From positions 36,977-100,976 of the forward strand of contig JAFXUD010000042.1 in assembly GCA_017535315.1 (NCBI GenBank): DNA of 64,000 bases, written 5' to 3'. Positions 1 to 7,795 of this stretch are shown here, piece after piece. Each line of letters begins with the position of its first letter. The stretch's first letter is position 1. Position numbers and translations under genes: made by a program. The stretch comes from Victivallales bacterium. GTDB lineage: Bacteria; Verrucomicrobiota; Lentisphaeria; Oligosphaerales; Oligosphaeraceae. The notes beneath the pieces are model-generated. The model made no database searches, was not told where the DNA came from, and worked only from the letters and a program-made list of their open reading frames with translations.

Positions 1-740
1 GAAACATCCTTGTGTCCTTCTGAACCTTTTCCAGCAAGCTTGTCAATTTCATCGATATAGACAATGCCGTACTGGGCAATACGAACATTGCCGTTGGCGG
101 CCTTTATAAGGTCGCGGATGATGTCCTCGACATCGTAGCCGACATAGCCCGTCTCTGAGTATTTGGTGGCGTCCGCCTTCACGAATGGCACACCGATAAG
201 CTGCGCAAGGCAGCGCATGATATAAGTTTTGCCGACGCCAGTCGGCCCCATCATCAGAACATTGTGCTTCGCATGGTTGATGTCTGCGGCATCATCGATT
301 TCCCCGTTGATGCATCGTCTGATATAGTTGTAGTGGTCGCAGACGGCGACTGCAAGCGCGCGTTTCGCCTGGTCCTGGGAGACGACGAAGCGGTCCAGGT
401 AGTCATGTATCTGGCGTGGTGTCAGGCTGAACTCCTTGATTTTCTTCAAGGTATTGGCCTCTTCCTTTTTGCTGGCGCCGCTAGTGCGTCTCCGTTCACG
501 CTGTGGCTGAGGCGGGGGCGGTCCTGCCATAAATGTCTCCACATGGACGTCACCTGAGGAGATCATGTCCCGAAGATTGTTGAGGAAGTCGGAAAAGCTA
601 TTTCTGCCTTTGGCGTCCTTCTTGTCATCGGGGATGCCTGGTTGTGTATCGTCAGTGGAGTTGGCGGTAGTATCAGGGGAAGTTTTTGCTTCTTCCTCTT
701 GGTTATTCAGATTGTCGTCTTTGATATCATCGTTTGCCAT
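1..740 (-). CDS. ClpX-like AAA+ unfoldase, N-terminal part (cut by window edge)
   Basis: The reading frame is open from the ATG at 738-740 to the left edge, giving about 246 N-terminal residues. The AAA+ module has Walker A GPTGVGKT at about residues 165-172 and a Walker B with YIDEID near residue 230. The stretch around IHDYLDRFVVSQDQAKRALA and the FVKADATKYSETGYVG segment are ClpX signatures. ClpX normally feeds unfolded substrates to ClpP. The first ~95 residues are odd: they are acidic and low-complexity with a PPPPQP stretch, and they contain none of the cysteines of the ClpX zinc-binding adaptor domain. This is therefore either a ClpX paralogue or a ClpX with a replaced N-domain. An unknown gene lies 36 bp upstream on the same strand and is probably co-transcribed. 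The C-terminal half, including the IGF loop region, is outside the window. Confidence 0.85.
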   Translation of the reverse strand, partial: MANDDIKDDNLNNQEEEAKTSPDTTANSTDDTQPGIPDDKKDAKGRNSFSDFLNNLRDMISSGDVHVETFMAGPPPPQPQRERRRTSGASKKEEANTLKKIKEFSLTPRQIHDYLDRFVVSQDQAKRALAVAVCDHYNYIRRCINGEIDDAADINHAKHNVLMMGPTGVGKTYIMRCLAQLIGVPFVKADATKYSETGYVGYDVEDIIRDLIKAANGNVRIAQYGIVYIDEIDKLAGKGSEGHKDV

Positions 741-776
741 AATTAACCTGTGGTGGTCCTTCTGATGCAAAAATCT

Positions 777-1460
777 TCAGCAGAATCTGCCGTAAAGTTC
801 GAAGAATCGGTTTTCGTATTCGTCAAAGATGCCATAGTCGCGGAGTTTTGCGCCGAGCCTGTCTGCCTGTTCCTTGGTGACGGCAGCAGCGAAGTCCTGT
901 TCAATCTCATTGCAAATAGCCATTGGAACTCCGTTGCGGAGTGAAAAGAGCCCGCGGTTGTTCATCTCTCGTGTGTTGTAGGGGACCGACTGCGCGACCA
1001 GGAGTTTCAGGAAGAAGACCAGTGCGATTTCCCAGTAGTCTTCGCTGCCGATAAGCACGCCGCGGGTTTCCGTCAGGTTGTCCTGAGCATCCTTGGCAAG
1101 TTGCTCTGCGACTTCGTTGATGTTACCGCCGATGTCCTCCTCTGAATGGTCCTCCTTCTGGAAGGCAAGACCGTATTCCAGAATCACTGCGCCTTCTTTG
1201 CGGGAGAGTAAGTCGTCAAAGTAGTTTTGCGCCTCCTCACCGAAATTCTCCAGTGCCTGAGTGCGCAAATAGTGTGGGGTGACAATGCGTGGACGTGCTG
1301 CCTTGACGACCCCTGTGCGAAGGCGCAGGCGGCTGTCATCAAGTTGCGTGAGAAGCCGATACTGGACGGAACTTTCCCCGAAGGTTTCCAGTAGCTTGTG
1401 GGGCATATAGACGATACGCGTCTTGAGGGCAGCGTACCATAGCTCGTTGATGTTTGCCAT
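777..1460 (-). CDS. Conserved-looking protein of unknown function upstream of ClpX-like gene
   Basis: This is a 227-residue soluble protein starting MANINELWYAALKTRIVYMP. The frame stays open further upstream to about 1574, but that extension is AT-rich and reads as non-coding, so the ATG at 1458-1460 is preferred even though no clear Shine-Dalgarno is visible. I see no signal peptide, membrane helix or known catalytic motif. The chain is rich in acidic and aromatic residues, and a mid-section with many E and D residues (around EDHSEEDIGG) may be flexible. It lies 36 bp upstream of the ClpX-like ATPase in the same orientation. Being a substrate adaptor or partner for that ATPase is only a guess from position. 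Confidence 0.6.
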   Translation of the reverse strand: MANINELWYAALKTRIVYMPHKLLETFGESSVQYRLLTQLDDSRLRLRTGVVKAARPRIVTPHYLRTQALENFGEEAQNYFDDLLSRKEGAVILEYGLAFQKEDHSEEDIGGNINEVAEQLAKDAQDNLTETRGVLIGSEDYWEIALVFFLKLLVAQSVPYNTREMNNRGLFSLRNGVPMAICNEIEQDFAAAVTKEQADRLGAKLRDYGIFDEYENRFFELYGRFC

Positions 1461-1604
1461 GTTATATGGTAGATATATGGAAGGATTGCATTTGGAACTT
1501 GGCGAAAAAACTACTATATACCAAAATCCAAAAATGCAAGCCGAAGAGGTGATAAAAGGAATTAAAACACCCAAAAAGACAGTAATCCCTCACCGATTGA
1601 TATG

Positions 1605-1741
1605 AGCCGCGTTAACGGCGGTAAGAGCATAGCCGTGGGTGGAGCGAGCGCCTCTGGCGCGAGTGAAGCCCATGGGATTAGCAGTCATATAGTTCCTTTG
1701 CGCCATGCCGCATAGCATAGCGGAGCGGCAAGGCGCAGAAA
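1605..1741. repeat. Dispersed two-hairpin repeat, copy R1 (in the gene-free stretch 1461-1861)
   Basis: Copy of the family also found at 33776-33909, 58858-59045, 59729-59950, 60021-60163 and, inverted, 63605-64000. Module A is a hairpin framed by CCGTGGGT and GCCCATGG with an inner GCGCC/GGCGC stem. Module B is a GC-rich dyad starting TTTGCGCC and ending GGCGCAGAAA. This copy is the most degenerate. The rest of 1461-1861 is AT-rich upstream sequence of the 777-1460 gene and a plain stretch (1742-1861) with no feature I can support. Confidence 0.8.
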
Positions 1742-1861
1742 TGTCAGCGAACCTTATCAACCGATAAGGTATTATATAAAGACATAAAGGACGTAAATAA
1801 CCTAGACGACGTTAGTGGTATAGCCCAGGCTTTAAGATGCCCAATTCCCGCGTCCCAAGTC

Positions 1862-2056
1862 CTATTTGGTCTCTTCCTTGTCCGATTGCGTCTCTTCTGT
1901 TAGCTCTTTGCCTTCCTCGGCAATTTCATTTTTTGCCTTCTTGAATTCACTGGAGGCCTTGCCGAGGGCACGTGCGATTTCAGGGATGCGTTTGGCACCG
2001 AAGATGAGAATGATGACAAGGAAGATGAGGATGAGTTCAGTATAGCCGATGGACAT
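1862..2056 (-). CDS. tatA: Sec-independent translocase protein TatA/TatE
   Basis: The 64-residue protein has the TatA layout. A short N-terminus leads into one hydrophobic helix (about residues 5-20, LILIFLVIILIFGAKRIP), followed by the FGxKRIPEIARALG hinge, an amphipathic helix and a highly charged tail rich in E and K. TatA oligomerises to form the pore of the twin-arginine pathway that exports folded proteins. AAGGAG is well placed about 8 bases before the ATG. It is the last gene of the esterase-ftsW-tatA minus-strand group, 40 bp downstream of ftsW. No tatC or tatB is in the window. Confidence 0.92.
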   Translation of the reverse strand: MSIGYTELILIFLVIILIFGAKRIPEIARALGKASSEFKKAKNEIAEEGKELTEETQSDKEETK

Positions 2057-2073
2057 GGTGTGTGATCTCCTTA

Positions 2074-2096
2074 TTCCAATTCTAAATCAATTGGAA
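2074..2096. repeat. Perfect inverted repeat between ftsW-like gene and tatA
   Basis: TTCCAATT (2074-2081), a 7-base loop and AATTGGAA (2089-2096) form an 8-bp perfect dyad directly after the ftsW-like stop codon and before the tatA ribosome binding site. ATTGGAA-type arms recur in the inverted repeat at 7692-7795. It could be an RNA hairpin separating the two cistrons or a binding site. Confidence 0.5.
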
Positions 2097-3302
2097 TTAT
2101 TCTATTGCGTTTTCCAGCGTGTCTGCATAGTTGCTGCGGCAGATGTTCAAGACCAGTCCGACGCACATCATCACGGAGATGATGCTGGAGCCGCCGTAGC
2201 TGACAAGAGGGGCGGTTACGCCTGTGGTAGGGCCAAGACCACATACGACGCAGAGGTTGTAGAGTGCCTGGAACAGGATGTAGATGCCGACCGCCATGGT
2301 GATGAGTGCCCCCTGCCTGTTTGGACATTGTCGTGAAATCTTGAAGGCCAGCAGGGTGAAAGCGAGGTAGAGGCCCAGACCGAACAGGATGCCCAGAAAA
2401 CCGAATTCCTCACCGATAACGGCAAAGATGAAGTCGGTCTGTGACTCGGGGATACGGGAGTTTTTAAGCCTTCCTTTCCCTAAGCCCATACCTGTGAGTC
2501 CACCAGAACCCAGTGCACAGATGGAGCGCAGGAGCTGGTGATTGTCCGCCTTGATTTCACCCGTAGTGCTGGTTTTGACCTGCTGGTCTTTGTAGATGTA
2601 GTTGATGATGCGCTGCCGCCGATAGGAGGAGAGGGAAATGCCCAGGATGACAAGGATGATCCCCAGGAAAGCGGAGAAGGCAAGATATTTCATCCTCACA
2701 CCTGCCAGGAACATAATGGAGAAGACGATGGTGGCGGTGATGATGGTATTGCTCATGGATTTCCCCAGGAAAATAAGTACCAGAAGGACGGCTGAGTAGC
2801 AGAGAGGGATGAGGAATCCCTCCTTCAGCGATTCAATTTTCATGGTGTCGCGCATTCCATAATAGGTGCAGAGAAACAGGATGATGGCGAACTTCCCGAA
2901 TTCGGAGGGCTGTATGGTCATGGCCCCCAGTCGAAGCCATCGTGCCGCCCCTTTGCTGTAAACGACCATAGGCATGTATCTCGCAAGCGAGGAACCTGTC
3001 ATTCCTGTAAGCTTTGAAAGGATTCCGATGCTTACAGAGGCAACCGTGAGATAGGTGAGCGGAATGAAGACAAGAAGCAGAATCAGTTTGGAGTATTTGG
3101 AAAGTATGCGCGGGGGAACCATCGAGAGTGCAGCAGCAGAAAACAATCCAAGTAGAATCCAGGTGAGCTGCCTGTAAAGGAACTCGTTTTCGGAGGCGGC
3201 ATATGTGGTTGAGTAAATCGCCAGAATCCCGAGAAGGAGCAGCAGAATGACATTCAGGGTAAAGAATGTGCTGGTAAGGCGTATTTCAAGGAGTTTCTTC
3301 AT
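2097..3302 (-). CDS. FtsW/RodA/SpoVE-family lipid II polymerase
   Basis: This polytopic SEDS protein has about 401 residues from the chosen ATG (3300-3302), starting MKKLLEIR. Roughly ten hydrophobic segments are visible. Conserved SEDS features include the region around RWLRLGAMTIQPSEFGKFA, the ESQTDFIFAVIGEEFGFLG loop and PTTGVTAPLVSYGGSS near the C-terminus. The family polymerises peptidoglycan glycan strands for septation (FtsW) or elongation (RodA). Sequence alone does not let me choose, although the GEEFGF and GGSS forms suit either. The start overlaps the upstream esterase stop as ATGA (3299-3302), which supports this start over one six codons earlier and suggests translational coupling. 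No penicillin-binding protein is adjacent. Confidence 0.88.
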   Translation of the reverse strand: MKKLLEIRLTSTFFTLNVILLLLLGILAIYSTTYAASENEFLYRQLTWILLGLFSAAALSMVPPRILSKYSKLILLLVFIPLTYLTVASVSIGILSKLTGMTGSSLARYMPMVVYSKGAARWLRLGAMTIQPSEFGKFAIILFLCTYYGMRDTMKIESLKEGFLIPLCYSAVLLVLIFLGKSMSNTIITATIVFSIMFLAGVRMKYLAFSAFLGIILVILGISLSSYRRQRIINYIYKDQQVKTSTTGEIKADNHQLLRSICALGSGGLTGMGLGKGRLKNSRIPESQTDFIFAVIGEEFGFLGILFGLGLYLAFTLLAFKISRQCPNRQGALITMAVGIYILFQALYNLCVVCGLGPTTGVTAPLVSYGGSSIISVMMCVGLVLNICRSNYADTLENAIE

Positions 3303-4219
3303 GGTTTTATTGTGACCCATTCGGCCAGCCTGTCAATCCAGGAGTCGATGGCGAGACCGCGGACTCTCATGCCATAGCCATGGCCGCCTTCTGGGTAGAT
3401 GTGCATCTCGGCTGGGACTTTGTTCTTCAGGCAGGCGGCATAGTAGTTGAGGGAGTTGAGGGGGTGGACTGCATCATCCTCCGTGAGGGCCAGGAAAACA
3501 GGAGGTGTCTCTGGCGTGACCTGCTTCTCTGCAGAGTATTTCTTCAGCAGGTCGATGGACGGGGAAAGCCCCAGAAGGTTATGGCGTGAACCGAGGTGGC
3601 AGTAGCCTTCATAGAGGGAGATGACCGCGTAGATGAGGATGCTGAAGTCAGGCCGCGCGGAAAGGGCGTTCAGCGTTGGATTGGGGTCTTCCAACGAATC
3701 GTAGAGCGTGGAGGCCGTGGCGGCGACATGTCCGCCTGATGAGAAGCCCATGACGCCGATTTTGTTTGGGTCGATGCCATACTGCGCGGCGCGGGAGCGC
3801 ACGAGGCGGATGGAGCGGAGGGCATCCGACAGGGGCCCTTCACGCCAGAGGCCGTGCCGTCCGTCTGGTGCGGGGCAGCGATACTTCAGTATGAAGGCGG
3901 AGATGCCCAGGCTGTTGAAGAAACGTGCGATGTCGTAGCCCTCATGGTCGATGGCGACTCCTGAATAACCACCGCCAGGGCAGACGACCACCGCTTTGCC
4001 CGTGTTGTTCTCAGCCTTTGCGGGGAAAGCGGTCAGAGATGGAATGCGGATGTTTGAGATGAATCGGCAGTAGATTTTCTCTCCGCGTTCCTTCACGACA
4101 GGAGTATTGTTGCCGTCAGGCTCAAAGCCAGGCACGCCCTCTGGCCAGATGAACTCTTCTTCAGGGATGTCATATGGAGCGTCGTGGTTTAGCGCAAATC
4201 TGGAAGGTATGTCTGACAT
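3299..4219 (-). CDS. Alpha/beta-hydrolase, acetyl-ester/xylan-esterase-like
   Basis: This 306-residue protein has an alpha/beta-hydrolase fold. VVVCPGGGYSG forms the oxyanion-type HGG-like segment, GFSSGGH is the GxSxG nucleophile elbow (Ser near residue 163), and an Asp in LTEDDAVHP and a His in PEGGHGYGM complete the triad. This arrangement matches the BD-FAE/acetyl-esterase group that removes acetyl groups from plant or host polysaccharides or their oligomers. I see no signal peptide, so it would act in the cytoplasm on imported material. It is the first gene of the ftsW-tatA group, and its stop overlaps the next start by four bases. A role in peptidoglycan O-deacetylation is possible from that context but is unproven. 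Confidence 0.82.
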   Translation of the reverse strand: MSDIPSRFALNHDAPYDIPEEEFIWPEGVPGFEPDGNNTPVVKERGEKIYCRFISNIRIPSLTAFPAKAENNTGKAVVVCPGGGYSGVAIDHEGYDIARFFNSLGISAFILKYRCPAPDGRHGLWREGPLSDALRSIRLVRSRAAQYGIDPNKIGVMGFSSGGHVAATASTLYDSLEDPNPTLNALSARPDFSILIYAVISLYEGYCHLGSRHNLLGLSPSIDLLKKYSAEKQVTPETPPVFLALTEDDAVHPLNSLNYYAACLKNKVPAEMHIYPEGGHGYGMRVRGLAIDSWIDRLAEWVTIKP

Positions 4220-4303
4220 GATGGTTGACCTTGGTGAATGTTAATTGTTTGGTACGTTTTTTTCAAGATAGTCTAGAATCGTTATCTTCTAAACGCATCA
4301 GGT

Positions 4304-6238
4304 TTAGGAAATAATGAGCGGTTTGAGCCATTTGAGGAGTTTTTCAGTGGATTCTTCCAGTGAAGAGTTGGTTGTGTCGAGTGTGTATTCTGGTTTTTCT
4401 GGCGGCTCGTATGGAGCATCTAAACCTGTAAATCCCGTGATTTCCCCCTTGCGCGCCTTTTGATAAAGCCCTTTCGGGTCACGTTGTTCGCAGGTATCTA
4501 GCGGCGTGCTGAGATAGACCTCGGAGAAGCGGTCGGTTCCGATAGTCGCTCGTGCTGCCATTCTGTCCTTGATAAACGGGGAGATGAAAGCGGTGATGAC
4601 GATGATGCCTGCATCGTTCATTAGTTTGGCGACTTCGGCTATGCGGCGGATGTTTTCCTTGCGGTCTTCGTTGGAAAAGCCGAGGTCCTTGTTCAGGCCA
4701 TAGCGGATGTTGTCGCCATCCAGGATGAAGGCAAGCATCCCTTCTTGGATCAGCCTCTTCTCAAGAGCTTTGGCAATGGTTGATTTGCCAGAGCCGCTCA
4801 ATCCAGTGAGCCAGATGGTGCGCGGCTTGTGCCCCAGGAGTCTGACACGTTCCTCTGGAAGGACATTGGACGAGACCTTTGTAATGTTGTTTGATTTCGG
4901 CTTGGTCGCCTGATCCTCCGCGCTTGGCTTGTCCAGAATCATCCCAGCTGCCACCGTTGCGTTGGTAAGGCGGTCTATGAGGATGAAGGCGCCCGTCGCA
5001 TGGTTCTTTGCAAACGGGTCGTAGGCGATTTGGCGGTGAAGAACCATTTTGATACGGGCGATGCTGTTCAGCTTAAGCTCAATTTTACCATCTCGCGGCT
5101 TTTTTCGCATGGTGTTCACATCGACTTCATAGCGGATCTTGTCCAAAGTGGCAGGAATCATGGAGCAGCAGTGCTTGATGAGGTAGTGGGAGGATTCTTG
5201 GGCAGGTGTTTCCGACATCCATACCAGCATTGCGTCAAACTCGCTGTTCACCTTCGGAAGGTTGTTGACGGGGACGAGCATGTCCCCGCGGGAAACATCG
5301 ACCTCGTCTGAAAGCGTGACGACAATGGGCATGGGGGGAAAGGCATACTCCAGTTTGCCGCTCCAGTTCTGGACGGTGGCGACGGTGGTGGTCTGCCTGG
5401 AGGGGAGCACCATCACCTTGTCCCCTGGGCGTATGACACCCGAGGCCATAGTGCCCGCGAAGCCGCGGAAGTTCAAGTCGGGGCGCATGACCATCTGCAC
5501 GGGGAAGCGCATGTCGATATAGTTCTTGTGGGAGGAGATGTTGACGTGTTCCAGATGGTGGAGAAGGGTAGGCCCCTTGTACCAGGGCATCTTCTCTGAC
5601 TTGTCAACCACGTTATCCCCTTTCAGCGCGGAGATGGGAATGAAGTGGATGTCCTTGAAGAAGAGTCTGGCGCTGAAGGAGTTGTACTCCTGTCGAATCT
5701 GCTCGTAAACCTCTTCGGACCAATCCATGAGATCCATTTTGTTGATGGCGATGATGACGTGTCCGATGCCCAGCAGGGAGACGATGAAGCTGTGGCGCTT
5801 TGTCTGCACGGTGATACCGTGACGTGCATCGACGAGGATAATGGCCAGTTCGCAGTTGGATGCGCCCGTTGCCATGTTGCGGGTGTACTGTTCGTGTCCA
5901 GGCGTGTCTGCAATGATGAACTTTCGCTTGGATGTGGAGAAATAGCGGTAGGCGACATCAATGGTGATGCCTTGCTCGCGCTCTGCCTTTAGTCCGTCTG
6001 TGAGCAGGGCGGGGTCGAAGTCGGTGCCAGTGGTTCCATGTATTTTCGAGTCTTTTCGGACTGCGGCCAGCTGGTCTTCGTAAATCATCTTGGAATCGTA
6101 GAGGAGGCGTCCGATGAGGGTCGATTTGCCGTCATCGACGCTACCGCAGGTCAGGAAGCGTAGCAAATCCTTGTTCCTGTGCTGTTCCAGATATGCGTCG
6201 ATGTCTTTTTCGATAAGCTCTTGGTCGGGGATAATCAT
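4304..6238 (-). CDS. cysNC: Bifunctional sulfate adenylyltransferase subunit 1 / APS kinase
   Basis: The 644-residue protein fuses a CysN-type GTPase and CysC. The N-terminal part has GSVDDGKST (about residues 32-40), an effector segment EREQGITID, DTPGHEQYTRN and NKMD, all of which are EF-Tu-like GTP-binding motifs of CysN. The C-terminal ~180 residues are APS kinase, with GLSGSGKST and DGDNIRYGLNKDLGFS. The enzyme would help form APS from sulfate and ATP and phosphorylate it to PAPS. The ATG at 6236-6238 (MIIPDQELIEKD) was chosen because the frame upstream is antisense-like sequence overlapping the HAD gene. CysD, the catalytic adenylyltransferase partner, is absent from the window. The gene follows a sugar kinase, nucleotidyltransferase and phosphatase, which could suggest PAPS for glycan sulfation rather than assimilation. 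Confidence 0.93.
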   Translation of the reverse strand: MIIPDQELIEKDIDAYLEQHRNKDLLRFLTCGSVDDGKSTLIGRLLYDSKMIYEDQLAAVRKDSKIHGTTGTDFDPALLTDGLKAEREQGITIDVAYRYFSTSKRKFIIADTPGHEQYTRNMATGASNCELAIILVDARHGITVQTKRHSFIVSLLGIGHVIIAINKMDLMDWSEEVYEQIRQEYNSFSARLFFKDIHFIPISALKGDNVVDKSEKMPWYKGPTLLHHLEHVNISSHKNYIDMRFPVQMVMRPDLNFRGFAGTMASGVIRPGDKVMVLPSRQTTTVATVQNWSGKLEYAFPPMPIVVTLSDEVDVSRGDMLVPVNNLPKVNSEFDAMLVWMSETPAQESSHYLIKHCCSMIPATLDKIRYEVDVNTMRKKPRDGKIELKLNSIARIKMVLHRQIAYDPFAKNHATGAFILIDRLTNATVAAGMILDKPSAEDQATKPKSNNITKVSSNVLPEERVRLLGHKPRTIWLTGLSGSGKSTIAKALEKRLIQEGMLAFILDGDNIRYGLNKDLGFSNEDRKENIRRIAEVAKLMNDAGIIVITAFISPFIKDRMAARATIGTDRFSEVYLSTPLDTCEQRDPKGLYQKARKGEITGFTGLDAPYEPPEKPEYTLDTTNSSLEESTEKLLKWLKPLIIS

Positions 6239-6255
6239 ATTGGTGAAAAACTCTT

Positions 6256-6942
6256 CTATGCGAGAAGGGAGAAGGAGAATGATTCCAGGTCGTCTAACGA
6301 CAAATCTGGTTGGCAATGTTCGTTGTCTGATGATTCTGTCTTTTCGGCTTTGTGGTTGGATGTGCGGGTCAGCGCCACGCAGATCATGCCCGCGTTCTTG
6401 GCGGAGGCGATGCCCGCGGGCGCGTCCTCGAAGACGATGCATTGTGAGGGGTGGGCGCCTAGCAACCGTGCGCCCGCGAGGTAGCCGTCTGGTGCTGGTT
6501 TCCCATTCGGATAGTCGTCACCTCCAACGTATCCTGCCACCAACGAGCGAATGCCCAGCTTGTCGATGACGGCGGCAATGCGCTCCCGTGTGGAGCCTGA
6601 TACAATTCCAATGGTATATCCCTCGTTTGCCAATCGTTTCAGCAAGGAGACGGAACCTTGGATGGAGATGTCCCGCGTCGCCGTTACCTTCTCGTAGTAG
6701 GGGACGGTGAAGGCTTCCATTTCCTGGATGGTCGTATAGACTTCGGGCCAGCATGTGTGAATATCATGGAAGATATCCTTCCAGGCGCGTCCATATTCGA
6801 TACGGGTAATCTCCTCGGTCGAGAGGGCAATGCCTTTGGCGGCAAGGGCGGCTTGTATGGCTTCGATCCAGATGGTTTCCGAATCGATGAGGGTACCATC
6901 CATGTCAAAGAGGACTGTGGTTATTGCGTCAGAACGGTGCAT
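6256..6942 (-). CDS. HAD-superfamily phosphatase/phosphomutase-like
   Basis: The 228-residue HAD subfamily IA protein has motif I DMDGTLIDSE near the N-terminus, motif II SGSTRER around residue 117, Lys in PNGKPAPDGY, and motif IV FEDAPAGIASAKNAG. The helical cap between motifs I and II is of the beta-phosphoglucomutase/phosphoglycolate-phosphatase type. Likely substrates are sugar phosphates. The ATG at 6940-6942 overlaps the end of the upstream nucleotidyltransferase by 14 bases, and cysNC starts 17 bases after its stop, so translation is tightly linked. In this group it could dephosphorylate or isomerise an intermediate between the sugar kinase and nucleotidyltransferase steps. Confidence 0.88.
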   Translation of the reverse strand: MHRSDAITTVLFDMDGTLIDSETIWIEAIQAALAAKGIALSTEEITRIEYGRAWKDIFHDIHTCWPEVYTTIQEMEAFTVPYYEKVTATRDISIQGSVSLLKRLANEGYTIGIVSGSTRERIAAVIDKLGIRSLVAGYVGGDDYPNGKPAPDGYLAGARLLGAHPSQCIVFEDAPAGIASAKNAGMICVALTRTSNHKAEKTESSDNEHCQPDLSLDDLESFSFSLLA

Positions 6943-7666
6943 GATAGGAATGTTGCGCAAAGTCGTAACTTTCGAGATTGCCGATGTCGTAGCGCCGACC
7001 AGGCATCTCCATGGCGTGTACGGGTGAGACGGTGCTGAGCCAGGCGATGTAGCTTCCAGGTGCATCATAGCCGCAGCCTGCCGCCAGACCTTCCTTGACC
7101 TTCGCCACATCTTCCTTCACAAAGTAGTAGAATGGAGGACAGCACCAGTGGCTGGCGGGTTCTGCAGGCTTCTCCGTCATGGAGATGATTCTGTCGTTTG
7201 CGTTGATGGTGGCGACACCTGATTTGCGCAGGCGGGCGATGTCTGCCTCCCAGTAACGCATCACGCAGGAGGTCTTCTTGCGACGTGTATAGTCGAGGAA
7301 GGTTTGTAGGCTGAAATCGAGGAGATTGTCTCCCGCGACGACGAGTAGTTCTTCGTCTAGCTTGTACGTCTCAATGGCGAGTGCGATGTCGCGCACGGCA
7401 CCGATGCGATTTTCGTTGGAAGTGGTGCCGTCATCGATGATGGCGATGGCACCGTTGTGGTGCATCGTGGACCAGTCATGAAAATGGTGGGCGAACTTGT
7501 GGTTTGAGACGGCGATGAATTGGTCAATGATGCCACTACGCTTCAAGTCGTCGATAAGCCAGTCGAGAATGCTTTTCCCTTGTATTTCCAGAAGGGGCTT
7601 CGGGAAGTTTTCCGTGAGAGGGTAGAGGCGGGTTGCATAGCCTGCGGCAAGGAAGAGGCATTTCAT
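6929..7666 (-). CDS. Sugar-1-phosphate nucleotidyltransferase
   Basis: The 245-residue NTP-transferase fold starts MKCLFLAAGYATRLYPLT, the LAAGxxTRL-PLT nucleotide-binding signature. PKPLLEIQGKSILDW follows, with a DNLLDF metal-binding-like motif near residue 112. A good AGGAAA lies about 10 bases before the ATG at 7664-7666, which decides the start against a longer open frame. It would make an NDP-sugar from a sugar-1-phosphate. The gene is sandwiched between a galactokinase-like sugar kinase and a HAD phosphatase, an arrangement typical of an anabolic or salvage nucleotide-sugar route. The exact sugar and nucleotide cannot be read from sequence. Confidence 0.87.
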   Translation of the reverse strand: MKCLFLAAGYATRLYPLTENFPKPLLEIQGKSILDWLIDDLKRSGIIDQFIAVSNHKFAHHFHDWSTMHHNGAIAIIDDGTTSNENRIGAVRDIALAIETYKLDEELLVVAGDNLLDFSLQTFLDYTRRKKTSCVMRYWEADIARLRKSGVATINANDRIISMTEKPAEPASHWCCPPFYYFVKEDVAKVKEGLAAGCGYDAPGSYIAWLSTVSPVHAMEMPGRRYDIGNLESYDFAQHSYHAPF

Positions 7667-7691
7667 TTTTAGTTTTCCTGTTGGTAGGTAG

Positions 7692-7795
7692 TTCCAATTA
7701 TTGTTCAAATAGATGCTATTCCAACATTATGATGGCTGCCTTCGGGTAGCTCACCCTGAAACTGGACTAGAAATCAATTTGAACCATAATTGGAA
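7692..7795. repeat. Long-range inverted repeat around the 3' end of the sugar kinase
   Basis: The arm at 7692-7710 (TTCCAATTATTGTTCAAAT) and the arm at 7777-7795 are complementary at 18 of 19 positions, with about 66 bases between them. The right arm overlaps the last codons of the sugar kinase, whose stop is at 7774-7776. On the minus-strand mRNA they could fold into a stem enclosing the kinase stop and the leader of the nucleotidyltransferase. They could also be the termini of a small decayed insertion. Confidence 0.55.

Noticed and set aside
1461..1574. N-terminal extension of the unknown gene upstream of the ClpX-like gene
   Set aside because: The extension translates to a hydrophobic, AT-rich stretch without a ribosome binding site and reads as promoter DNA. 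The ATG at 1458-1460 gives a normal soluble start.
6239..6442. Longer N-terminus for cysNC
   Set aside because: It would overlap the HAD gene in another frame and translates to an Arg-rich sequence unlike CysN. The ATG at 6238 gives the normal family start.
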